This document shows positions 1 to 5,843 of a stretch of DNA of 10,128 nt, in pieces. The stretch is taken from the NCBI GenBank assembly GCA_027459545.1, contig DAIDID010000015.1, forward strand, positions 1-10,128. The letters run 5' to 3'. The first letter of the stretch is position 1. Every line of letters starts with the position of its first letter. Below the pieces are notes generated by a model. The model was not told the origin of the DNA. It saw only the letters and a list, made by a program, of their open reading frames with translations, and searched no databases. This DNA is from Candidatus Parcubacteria bacterium. GTDB taxonomy: Bacteria > Patescibacteriota > Minisyncoccia > Phycocordibacterales > Phycocordibacteraceae. The translations under genes were made by a program, and so were the position numbers.

Positions 1-931
1 CAGTGCCGATGTTTTGTCCGATATCAGTTTCCTGCTTGAGAATGCCGAGAATAAGCGCAGGATCGACCCCTGTTTCTGCTCCTGCTGTCTTTGCAAGTGA
101 AATCGCTGCGGGTAACGAGATCGAGCCAGAATTACCTGCGAGCGCGAAGAGTTCTGCTTTTATCTCTGCAATTGTTTGTTTCTGAACATTATAAATACCT
201 TCATAGGTGGTTTGCTGGTTTTTTGTTTTGGTAAGCAAGACTTCTTTTTGTGCTTCTTCACTTTGAATTGACTGCTCTTCAAGTGTTTGCTCTGTTGCAA
301 GCTGCTGTGCTTGCGTCTGCTGATCCTCAAGAGCGCTTTTCTCCGTTTCTGTTGTGGCGACGGTGCCCGTTATCTGGTGGTACGATGAGGCTAGCTCTTG
401 ATTTATAGCAGCAAATGAATCAAGGTCCGCAAAGAAATTTGAAATATCTTGCGAAGAAAGTGCAACTTCCACTAGCGAGTAATTATCTATTTCATTTGTT
501 TGGCGAATAATTTGCGACAGTGTTTGCTTCTCGTCTGAAAGTTGTCCACTTAAAGAGACAATTGTATTACTGTGGATGATGATGTTGCTTTTGAGTGCTT
601 CTATTTGTACTTGAGTTGCTTGAAGCTGGAGTTTTGATTTTTTAATTTGCGCAGTAAGCGTGTCTATTTGATTTTGTAGAGAGGTGTGCTCTCCTTGAAG
701 TGTGTTTAAGGTGTCTTGTGTTGAAGCTATTTCAGTGTCAAGTTGATTTAATTCAGACTGAAGCATTGCTCTTTGTGAAGCAACATTTGAACTCCCAGAG
801 CTAGTAGTTTGTGCGTACATAAACCTCGCACCAGCAGTAAGTACTGTGCCAGCTAGTACCGTAAGTATGAAAACACCGAGTATGAAAGCGATTTTTCTCC
901 GAAAAATCGCTTTGAAGCTACCTTTTCGCAT
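1..931 (-). CDS. Membrane-anchored coiled-coil protein with lytic transglycosylase-like domain (C-terminus cut by window edge)
   Basis: I read this from ATG 929-931 to the window edge, giving 310 residues with no stop. Residues 1-13 are basic, about 14-35 form a hydrophobic helix (signal peptide or anchor; possible cleavage near MYA-Q at 38-41), and about 50-265 are Gln/Glu/Lys/Leu-rich heptad-like coiled coil resembling the EnvC/CwlO class of envelope proteins. From about 275 the sequence becomes Ala-rich helical and ends in ALILGILKQETDIGQNIG. This matches the region around the catalytic Glu (here Glu301) of lytic transglycosylases, closest by eye to MltB-type ETxxGxxxG. Inferred role: peptidoglycan remodelling outside the cytoplasmic membrane. 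The downstream catalytic core is off-window, so activity is unproven. TGGTATACT ends 8 nt before the ATG and no Shine-Dalgarno is visible. A perfect hairpin covers codons 7-16. Confidence 0.8.
   Translation of the reverse strand, partial: MRKGSFKAIFRRKIAFILGVFILTVLAGTVLTAGARFMYAQTTSSGSSNVASQRAMLQSELNQLDTEIASTQDTLNTLQGEHTSLQNQIDTLTAQIKKSKLQLQATQVQIEALKSNIIIHSNTIVSLSGQLSDEKQTLSQIIRQTNEIDNYSLVEVALSSQDISNFFADLDSFAAINQELASSYHQITGTVATTETEKSALEDQQTQAQQLATEQTLEEQSIQSEEAQKEVLLTKTKNQQTTYEGIYNVQKQTIAEIKAELFALAGNSGSISLPAAISLAKTAGAETGVDPALILGILKQETDIGQNIGT
885..913. repeat. Perfect 13-bp inverted repeat with 3-nt loop inside the 5' coding region
   Basis: Arms 885-897 and 901-913 (AAAGCGATTTTTC and its exact complement) surround a TCC loop. 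It covers codons 7-16 of the envelope gene and makes the peptide nearly palindromic (KAIFRRKIAF). In the mRNA it would form a strong hairpin about 20 nt after the AUG, where it could affect translation initiation. No U-run follows, so a terminator is unlikely. Confidence 0.8.
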
Positions 932-939
932 GGAAACTT

Positions 940-948
940 AGTATACCA
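940..948 (-). promoter_or_regulatory. Extended -10 promoter of the coiled-coil/transglycosylase gene
   Basis: On the minus strand this reads TGGTATACT, a TGn extended -10 with 5 of 6 consensus bases in the hexamer. It ends 8 nt before the ATG at 931, so the transcript would start at or next to the start codon. I see no good -35. Confidence 0.55.
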
Positions 949-953
949 CGCAG

Positions 954-986
954 GTATTTCGATTTTTCCTACGTATATCGAGATAC
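954..986. repeat. Imperfect inverted repeat after bL25
   Basis: Arms 954-963 and 977-986 (GTATTTCGAT / ATCGAGATAC) pair at 9 of 10 positions around a 13-nt loop. It begins at the last base of the bL25 stop codon and lies just upstream of the next gene's -10. It may form the 3' end hairpin of the bL25 mRNA, but there is no U-run after it. Confidence 0.35.
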
Positions 987-1624
987 TATTCTGCTGATGC
1001 AGCTTCTTCAGTCTTACCTTTCTTTTCTACTTCGATAGCGTCCATATTTGGAGCAGCTGCTGTGTCTTCTGATTCAACTTCCACTTCCTGAATGAGTGCA
1101 ATGACTTCATCTCCTTCGACTTGCGCTACCACTCCCTTAGGAAGCTTTATGTCTCGCACGTGGATTTGGTCACCTATATTTTCAAGCACTGAGATGTCTA
1201 CTTCGATTTCGTGTGGAAGATCCGCGGCCTCAGACTCTATTTTGAGCTCGTGCATAACCTTCACCAAGTTTCCTCCTGCCTTTACTGCAGATGATTCCCC
1301 AACGAAAGAAAGTGGTACTGCAACTTCAACCTTTGCGCCTTTCTCAATAGCATAAAAGTCGGCATGGCGAGGTACGCTGGTGACGGGATCAAGATCAACA
1401 TCGTGTATGAGCACTTGCATTGAAGCTTTGCTCACCCCTGAAAGCTCGATAACGGTTGACTCCCCTTCGTCACGAAGAATTTTCTTAAATTCTAGTAGTG
1501 GAAGTGCTATAGAAATTGGCTCTTGTTTTGGTCCATATACTACAGCAGGCATAAGACCCTCTTTTGAGAGCTTTGCTGAGCTTTTTCCAGTAATTGTGCG
1601 AGGTGTTGCAGTAAGCGAAATCAT
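986..1624 (-). CDS. rplY: Large ribosomal subunit protein bL25, Ctc/TL5 type
   Basis: 212 aa. It binds 5S rRNA in the 50S subunit, and the long (Ctc/TL5) form is linked to general stress in some bacteria. Visible landmarks are the N-terminal 5S-binding beta domain with MPAVVYG (25-31) and the IHDVDLDPVT...RHADFY stretch (73-91), then the second TL5 domain with VPLSFVGES (103-111), AGGNL (116-120) and LPHEIEVDIS (136-145). A Glu/Lys-rich, probably disordered tail runs from about 181 to 212. Length fits the two-domain form (about 190-220 aa) rather than the 94-aa E. coli form. The gene has its own promoter, 71 nt after the aldolase stop. The start ATG at 1622-1624 gives the usual beginning of the family (ISLTATPRT...GK) and has no Shine-Dalgarno. 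Stop is TAG. Confidence 0.95.
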   Translation of the reverse strand: MISLTATPRTITGKSSAKLSKEGLMPAVVYGPKQEPISIALPLLEFKKILRDEGESTVIELSGVSKASMQVLIHDVDLDPVTSVPRHADFYAIEKGAKVEVAVPLSFVGESSAVKAGGNLVKVMHELKIESEAADLPHEIEVDISVLENIGDQIHVRDIKLPKGVVAQVEGDEVIALIQEVEVESEDTAAAPNMDAIEVEKKGKTEEAASAE

Positions 1625-1632
1625 ATATATGT

Positions 1633-1661
1633 AGTATGACGAGTATGCCCGAAATTCTCAA
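1633..1661 (-). promoter_or_regulatory. Promoter of the bL25 gene
   Basis: On the minus strand: -35 TTGAGA (1656-1661), 17-nt spacer, -10 CATACT (1633-1638), then 8 nt to the ATG at 1624. This is one of the two promoters in the window with a recognisable -35; it lacks the TGn extension. The short distance to ATG predicts a nearly leaderless mRNA. Confidence 0.55.
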
Positions 1662-1695
1662 AAAGCGCAAGCAATGGCTGTAGTTGTTTAGGGCA

Positions 1696-2700
1696 TTATG
1701 CCTGAAGCGCTGCAACGGCTTCTTTGAGGCGTTTTAGAAATGCCTGTCTAGCAACGGGAAAGTTTTCTTGCTTCCCTGCCCACGCAATAAGCGCTTCTTC
1801 TTGAAATGCGCGTGCATATGAAAAAGTCAGAGGCCACGGCGCATGCTTCGCATGCGCCGCTTTCGTAATAGCTGCGAGATTTGCTACTGCCTCATCCGGA
1901 CTCTGCCCACCAGACAAAAAAACTATCCCAGGAATACTAGCTGGCACTGCTTCCATAAGTGCACCAAGCGTATCTTCGGCGACTTCATCTGGAGTGTCTT
2001 TGTGTCCACTCTCGCTTCCAGAAAGAGCCATCGAGCTTTTAATTATCACTGCTGACATATCAACTGCCTGATCCTCCATTGCTGCAACCAGTGCATGCAT
2101 CATTTTCGTAATAACTTCCCGAGCGCGGAGCCTGCTGTGATTTCCATCAAGCAGTACTTCTGGCTCAACTATCGGAACCATTCCAGCCTTTTGGACTTCA
2201 AACGCATATATGGCAAGACGCTTTGCATTTTCAACTAACGCCTTGGTCGTTGGAAGTCTGTCTCCATCAATTTTTATAACAGCGCGCCATTTTGTGAAGC
2301 CGGGATTATGTTTTGATTTAAATTCCAGCACACGCTCGGTTAAACCAATCAATCCTTTTGTGATAGTTTCCTCTGGACTTTCTGGGAATGGCTCGAGACC
2401 TTCGTCTACTTTAATGCCTGGAATAATGCCTCGCTTTTTAAGTGACTCTGGAAAATATAATCCATCTTCATCATCTTTCTGGTCGAGTGTTTCAGAAAAA
2501 AGAATAATTCCTGAAAGATACCTCTCAATTTCTGGAGCTTCTAGAAATAAATCTCGAAACTCCCTTCGCATTTCAGGACCTGTTGCTATCCCGTAGAGCG
2601 CGAGGCGCTTTTGATCAGCTGAGGAGTTACTTTCATCCGCAGCAAGAATTCCTTTGCCTTTCGCAACCAACTCTCGCGCTACTTCAGAAAGATCAAACAT
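1696..2700 (-). CDS. Class I fructose-bisphosphate aldolase
   Basis: 334 aa. It cleaves fructose-1,6-bisphosphate to DHAP and glyceraldehyde-3-phosphate through a Schiff base; many class I enzymes also act on sedoheptulose-1,7-bisphosphate. Family landmarks, numbered from this start: GKGILAADES (15-24, Asp22), GIKVDEG (95-101, Lys97), WRAVIKID (138-145, Lys143), VEPEVLLDG (178-186, Glu179/Glu181), Schiff-base Lys221 in VIIKSSM, LSGGQS (262-267) and FSYARAFQ (293-300, Arg297). It is the eukaryotic-type class I fold, and the C-terminus ends in ALQA without the terminal Tyr of animal enzymes. I chose ATG 2698-2700 over an upstream ATG at 2731-2733, because the longer form adds 11 unrelated residues and would begin inside the 28-bp inverted repeat, while TGCTACAAT ends 6 nt before 2700. 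It is divergent from the PfkB kinase. Confidence 0.95.
   Translation of the reverse strand: MFDLSEVARELVAKGKGILAADESNSSADQKRLALYGIATGPEMRREFRDLFLEAPEIERYLSGIILFSETLDQKDDEDGLYFPESLKKRGIIPGIKVDEGLEPFPESPEETITKGLIGLTERVLEFKSKHNPGFTKWRAVIKIDGDRLPTTKALVENAKRLAIYAFEVQKAGMVPIVEPEVLLDGNHSRLRAREVITKMMHALVAAMEDQAVDMSAVIIKSSMALSGSESGHKDTPDEVAEDTLGALMEAVPASIPGIVFLSGGQSPDEAVANLAAITKAAHAKHAPWPLTFSYARAFQEEALIAWAGKQENFPVARQAFLKRLKEAVAALQA
1837..1859. repeat. GC-rich perfect hairpin inside the aldolase gene
   Basis: Arms 1837-1846 and 1850-1859 (CGGCGCATGC and its complement), loop TTC, 10 bp perfect. It encodes AHAKHAP, about residues 281-288, in a variable surface loop just before the conserved PWPLTFSYARAFQ segment. 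Confidence 0.8.
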
Positions 2701-2706
2701 AGGTAA

Positions 2707-2715
2707 ATTGTAGCA
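2707..2715 (-). promoter_or_regulatory. Extended -10 promoter of the aldolase gene
   Basis: Minus strand TGCTACAAT (TGn plus TACAAT), ending 6 nt before the ATG at 2700. The 28-bp repeat arm (2720-2747) occupies its -35 region and offers TTGCTC at 2728-2733 with a short 15-nt spacer. Confidence 0.55.
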
Positions 2716-2740
2716 TGGCGAGAAAGAGAGCAAGTGCTAT

Positions 2741-2787
2741 AAAAAGGGCTCTCGGAGCGCGACGGCGCGAGAGCGAGCCGATTTTTT
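2741..2787. terminator. Bidirectional intrinsic-terminator-like hairpin in the divergent intergenic region
   Basis: Stem 2748-2754 (GCTCTCG) pairs with 2768-2774 (CGAGAGC), with a GC-rich 13-nt loop. On the minus strand it is followed by CC and five T (2745-2741). On the plus strand an alternative stem 2747-2751/2775-2779 ends 2 nt before six T (2782-2787). It would stop transcription from the inward-facing -10 elements of the repeat arms and insulate the two divergent genes. This is read from sequence only. Confidence 0.5.
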
Positions 2788-2798
2788 AGCAAAAAAAT
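2781..2798. repeat. A/T-only hairpin in the intergenic centre
   Basis: ATTTTTT (2781-2787) pairs with AAAAAAT (2792-2798) around AGCA. It follows the GC hairpin and may simply reflect back-to-back T and A tracts. Confidence 0.4.
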
Positions 2799-2835
2799 AC
2801 GGCGTACCTTTTTATAGCACTTGCTCTCTTTCTCA

Positions 2836-2844
2836 TGTTAAAAT
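2836..2844 (+). promoter_or_regulatory. Extended -10 promoter of the PfkB kinase gene
   Basis: TGTTAAAAT (TGn plus TAAAAT), ending 9 nt before the ATG at 2854 and starting 2 nt after the right 28-bp arm ends. A second TAAAAT directly abuts the ATG (2848-2853) but is too close to serve as a -10 for this start. Confidence 0.5.
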
Positions 2845-2853
2845 AGCTAAAAT

Positions 2854-3846
2854 ATGGAACCACTTGATTTTCTTGCTATTGGCGACATCGTAACAGAGCC
2901 ATTTATTAGATTAAAAGATGCAGAGGTATTTACAAAAGAAGACGGCTCAGTGCGATTAAGCATTTCGTGGGGTGATAAAATTCCGTATGACTTTGAAATT
3001 CCACTTCCAGCTGTGGGAAATGCAGCAAATGCAGCCGTTGGAGCAGCAAGACTCGGTCTGCATGCAGGCCTAAATGCATACGTTGGAAAAGACGCACTAG
3101 GGGACGAGTGCCTTGCAGTTCTTAAAAATGAGCATGTAGACACTACATACATGGTGCAAGAAGAAGGAAAACAAACAAATCACCACTTTGTGCTTTGGTA
3201 TGAAAGCGAGCGAACGATTTTGGTGAAGCATACAGAGTTTGATTATCAACCACCCAAAGTGTCTGCCAGCCCAAAGTGGATTTATCTCTCATCTCTTTCT
3301 GAGAACTCCTTACCTTTTCATATAAAACTCGAAGAGTTTCTTGCGCAGCATCCTGACTCAAAACTCACCTTCCAGCCAGGAACATTTCAAATGAAGATGG
3401 GCGTTGAGGCACTAAAAGCGCTTTATGAGCGTACGGAACTATTTGTCGTAAATAAAGAAGAAGCCGAGCGAATCTTAAAGCTCACGCCAAATAAACAGCT
3501 TCCTACCTTGCTCAAGGGACTAAAAGAGCTTGGGCCAAACATCGTCTCAATAACCGACGGCACAAAAGGTGCGTATGCGTATGATGGAAATGAAATGCTT
3601 TTTGTACCAATGTATCCAGATCAAAAACCACCATACGAACGAACGGGTGCAGGAGATGCGTACGCTTCGAGTATTAGTGCTGCGCTCGCACTCGGACTTC
3701 CTCTTCGCGAAGCACTTCTATGGGGACCAATTAATTCTATGTCCGTAGTGCAGCAGATAGGTGCACAGCGAGGCCTACTCACTCGTGAAGAATTAGATGC
3801 CTTTCTAGCAAACGCTCCTGCTTCATATAAAACTTCAGATCTGTAA
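2854..3846 (+). CDS. PfkB (ribokinase) family sugar kinase
   Basis: 330 aa, typical length for the family. It transfers phosphate from ATP to a sugar or sugar phosphate hydroxyl. Landmarks: N-terminal substrate loop VGNAANAAVGAARLGL (54-69), the NxxE Mg/phosphate motif NKEE (200-203), the ITDGTKGAY strand (233-241) and the C-terminal signature ERTGAGDAY (262-270), with anion-hole GAG and catalytic base Asp268. Substrate cannot be read from sequence. Its position opposite class I aldolase, and near transketolase, Rpe, RpiB and GAPDH, suggests a phosphofructokinase-like or sedoheptulose-7-phosphate kinase role rather than ribokinase or adenosine kinase; this is inference. The gap between residues 22 and 50 includes an unusual charged stretch before the substrate loop. 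ATG 2854 follows the extended -10 by 9 nt, and no Shine-Dalgarno is seen. Confidence 0.9.
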   Translation: MEPLDFLAIGDIVTEPFIRLKDAEVFTKEDGSVRLSISWGDKIPYDFEIPLPAVGNAANAAVGAARLGLHAGLNAYVGKDALGDECLAVLKNEHVDTTYMVQEEGKQTNHHFVLWYESERTILVKHTEFDYQPPKVSASPKWIYLSSLSENSLPFHIKLEEFLAQHPDSKLTFQPGTFQMKMGVEALKALYERTELFVVNKEEAERILKLTPNKQLPTLLKGLKELGPNIVSITDGTKGAYAYDGNEMLFVPMYPDQKPPYERTGAGDAYASSISAALALGLPLREALLWGPINSMSVVQQIGAQRGLLTREELDAFLANAPASYKTSDL

Positions 3847-3863
3847 ACTAAAAATTTGAAACA

Positions 3864-3889
3864 TTCAGCCTTCTTACTGAACTATTTTT
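3864..3889. terminator. Weak terminator-like hairpin between convergent genes
   Basis: TTCAG (3864-3868) pairs with CTGAA (3877-3881) around an 8-nt loop, followed on the plus strand by CTATTTTT. It overlaps the end of the transketolase C gene. A 5-bp stem is weak, but the convergent position (27 nt between the stop codons of the kinase and transketolase C) fits termination. Confidence 0.3.
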
Positions 3890-4887
3890 CGTACAGCATC
3901 AGCAATGCGTGCTGCAGACAAACCATAGTGCTCAAGTAGTTCCTCGGGAGTTCCGGACTGCCCAAACACATCTTGTGTGCCAAGTCGTGTAATTTGTACG
4001 GGATATGTTTCACTCAGAAATTCTGCGACCGCGCTTCCAAATCCTCCAAGTACATTGTGCTCCTCTATGGTAATAACTTTACCTGTGCGCTTTGCTGCAG
4101 AAAGTATTGCTTTTGTGTCTAGGGGCTTTATAGTCGGCACGGAAAGAACGAGTGACTTAATGCCTTCTGCGTCGAGAGCGCGAGTGGCAGCGAGCGCTTG
4201 GTATGCCATACTGCCTGTCGTTAAAATGCTTATATGTGGCTGATTGCCGAGAGATGTGTCTTCAGAGAAATTTTCAGAATCCCATAAAAGCAAAGCTTTT
4301 CCTATTTCAAATGGAGTTTCGACTGTTGTAAAAAGTGGTGTTGGCGAGCGACCAAATCGTATATATATAGGTGTTGTTACTTTTGCGGCAGCCACCACTG
4401 CTTTGCGAGCTTCTTCTGCGTCGCTTGGCGCTATCACAACCATGCCTGGCAGCATGCGCATGAGCCCAATATCTTCGAGCATTTGGTGTGTCGCGCCATC
4501 AGGACCAACCGATACTCCCGCATGCATTCCACAGACTACAACATGCTGTTTATTGAGTGCGATCGTGGTGCGTATTTGCTCATAATTTCTTCCAGGAGAA
4601 AATGCAGCATATGAAGCCATAAATGGCACTTTTCCTGCAAGCGCAAATCCAGCTGCTGTAGCTGCCATGTTTTGCTCTGCAATTCCCATTTCAATAAATC
4701 GCTCGGGAAATTCTTTTTGAAACCATTCCGCTCGTGTACTTTCAGAAAGATCAGCACAAAGCACAAAGACATCAGGATTTTCTGTACCTGCTTCTACTGT
4801 GCCTGTACCAAACCCATCTCTTGTAGGTTTTTGTAGATTTTTTTCATCAAAAATATTTTGAACCAGCTTTGCGTCAGGATTAATCAT
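3874..4887 (-). CDS. Transketolase, C-terminal subunit (pyrimidine-binding and C-terminal domains)
   Basis: 337 aa. This is the second half of a split transketolase, which transfers two-carbon units between ketose and aldose phosphates in the non-oxidative pentose phosphate pathway; it needs the N subunit for ThDP binding. The Pyr domain spans about 20-190, with LCADLSEST (43-51) and EMGIAEQNMAATAAGFALAG (66-85), where Glu71 matches the catalytic Glu that activates the ThDP aminopyrimidine. HAGVSVGPDGATHQMLEDI, IAPSDAEEARKA and YIRFGRSPTP follow. The C-terminal domain (about 205-337) has ITIEEHNVLGGFGSAVAE and TQDVFGQSGTPEELLEHYGL, as in the transketolase_C/DXS family. It lies 8 nt after the N-subunit stop with no Shine-Dalgarno, so it is probably translated by coupling. 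Confidence 0.95.
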   Translation of the reverse strand: MINPDAKLVQNIFDEKNLQKPTRDGFGTGTVEAGTENPDVFVLCADLSESTRAEWFQKEFPERFIEMGIAEQNMAATAAGFALAGKVPFMASYAAFSPGRNYEQIRTTIALNKQHVVVCGMHAGVSVGPDGATHQMLEDIGLMRMLPGMVVIAPSDAEEARKAVVAAAKVTTPIYIRFGRSPTPLFTTVETPFEIGKALLLWDSENFSEDTSLGNQPHISILTTGSMAYQALAATRALDAEGIKSLVLSVPTIKPLDTKAILSAAKRTGKVITIEEHNVLGGFGSAVAEFLSETYPVQITRLGTQDVFGQSGTPEELLEHYGLSAARIADAVRKIVQ

Positions 4888-4895
4888 AGTAAATG

Positions 4896-5777
4896 TTATG
4901 CATACTCGTGCGGGAGCTTACCTTTCATCGTTCGAATATCTTTAAGGAACGCTTTCCCTTCTTCTGCAGTTGGTGGCTTACCATGCCAACGATAGTCAAA
5001 TTCTATTTCGGGAACCCCTTTACCTGGAATTGTGTGAGCAAGTATAAGTGTGGGCTTTTCATATATAGCCTTTGCTTCTTCAACTGCTTCTATACATTGA
5101 CGAATGTTGTGCCCGTCAACCTCAATAACGTGCCAATTAAATGCTTCGTACTTTGCGCGAAGCGATTCAAGCGGCATAACGTCTTCAGTCATGCCATCAA
5201 TTTGGATATTATTTCTATCTATAACTGCAGTGAGATTGTGTAGTTTGTGTTTTCCTGCCCACATGACCGCTTCCCAGACGTTGCCTTCGTCTTGCTCTCC
5301 ATCACCCATGAGCACATACACACGGCGCGGCGAAGCCGCGCCGTTTCCCTCCTGCATTTGTTGCGTTTTCCACACATATGCAATTCCATTTCCCTGTGAA
5401 AGTCCTTCACCAAGCGGACCAGAAGTGGTTTCAAGTCCTGGCAGTCTCACTCTTTCAGGATGACCTTGCAGTCGCGATCCAAATTTTCGTAGCGTTACGC
5501 ATTCTTCAACTGGAAAATACCCAGCGTGCGCCATTGCGGCATAGCGCACCGGCACTATGTGGCCATTTGAAAGTATAAGCCTATCTCGATCTTCCCAATC
5601 AGGATTTTTTGGATCGTGCTTTAGTATATGAAAATAAAATGCGGCGAAGATATCTGCCATGCCAAGTGGTCCTGCTGTGTGTCCACTTCCTGCAGCCACA
5701 AGCATTTCAATAATCGTCTCCCGAATTGCTTCAGCTTTCTCTTCAAGTTTTAAAATTTCTGCATCAGTAACTGCCAT
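4896..5777 (-). CDS. Transketolase, N-terminal subunit (ThDP diphosphate-binding domain)
   Basis: 293 aa, the usual size for the split N subunit. It binds the diphosphate of thiamine diphosphate and Mg. Landmarks: SGHTAGPLGMADI (31-43), LSNGH (69-73), GHPERV (105-110), TSGPLGEGLSQGNGIA (118-133) and the ThDP motif from GDGEQDEGN (158-166) to IDRNN (186-190), then LAHTIPGKG and WHGKPPT (264-270). A short Gly/Ala/Arg insertion at 143-152, just before RVYVLMGDGE, is encoded by a GC hairpin. Upstream, TGCTATCCT ends 9 nt before ATG 5775-5777, within a 15-19-bp inverted repeat separating it from rpe. It works with the following C subunit. Confidence 0.95.
   Translation of the reverse strand: MAVTDAEILKLEEKAEAIRETIIEMLVAAGSGHTAGPLGMADIFAAFYFHILKHDPKNPDWEDRDRLILSNGHIVPVRYAAMAHAGYFPVEECVTLRKFGSRLQGHPERVRLPGLETTSGPLGEGLSQGNGIAYVWKTQQMQEGNGAASPRRVYVLMGDGEQDEGNVWEAVMWAGKHKLHNLTAVIDRNNIQIDGMTEDVMPLESLRAKYEAFNWHVIEVDGHNIRQCIEAVEEAKAIYEKPTLILAHTIPGKGVPEIEFDYRWHGKPPTAEEGKAFLKDIRTMKGKLPHEYA
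5322..5344. repeat. GC-rich perfect hairpin inside the transketolase N gene
   Basis: Arms 5322-5331 and 5335-5344 (ACGGCGCGGC and complement), loop GAA, 10 bp perfect. It encodes NGAASPRR (about residues 145-152), apparently a small insertion ahead of the conserved VYVLMGDGE strand. Confidence 0.8.
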
Positions 5778-5786
5778 ACTCTAAAT

Positions 5787-5795
5787 AGGATAGCA
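5787..5795 (-). promoter_or_regulatory. Extended -10 promoter of transketolase N
   Basis: Minus strand TGCTATCCT, ending 9 nt before ATG 5777. Seven of its bases fall in the proximal arm of the 5789-5840 inverted repeat, so a protein or structure occupying that repeat would affect it. Confidence 0.45.
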
Positions 5796-5840
5796 TACAG
5801 ACCCTTCAATATACCTCTCTCGAAAGGTCTGTATGCTATC
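5789..5840. repeat. Long inverted repeat between rpe-like gene and transketolase N
   Basis: Arms 5789-5803 and 5826-5840 (GATAGCATACAGACC and its complement) are perfect over 15 bp. The pairing extends across one mismatch to 19 bp (5789-5807/5822-5840), loop 14 nt. It lies 3 nt after the rpe-like stop codon in transcription order and overlaps the transketolase promoter. It may be an mRNA 3'-end hairpin for the upstream gene, an operator, or both. There is no U-run. Confidence 0.8.
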
Positions 5841-5843
5841 TAG

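Larger units (their letters stand above)
2720..2834. repeat. Perfect 28-bp inverted repeat flanking a 59-bp centre, between divergent aldolase and kinase genes
   Basis: Arm 2720-2747 starts GAGAAAGAGAGC and ends TATAAAAAGG. Arm 2807-2834 is its exact reverse complement over 28 bp. Each arm lies within 1-4 nt of an outward extended -10 (2707-2715 for the aldolase, 2836-2844 for the kinase). Each also contains an inward-facing extended -10, TGCTATAAA (2735-2743 plus strand; complement of 2811-2819 minus strand). The centre holds a bidirectional terminator-like hairpin. It may be a duplicated operator/upstream promoter element that co-regulates the two genes, or a small MITE-like element. I saw no clear target-site duplication. 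Confidence 0.85.

Noticed and set aside
954..986. Rho-independent terminator for bL25
   Set aside because: The stem is imperfect and A/T-rich, with no T-run after it on the minus strand; kept only as a weak inverted repeat.
2210..2596. 128-aa open frame on the plus strand, antisense to the aldolase
   Set aside because: Shadow of a gene whose catalytic residues are all in place; no recognisable protein.
2701..2733. Longer aldolase start adding 11 residues
   Set aside because: It would start inside the 28-bp repeat arm and upstream of the extended -10; the added residues do not match the family.
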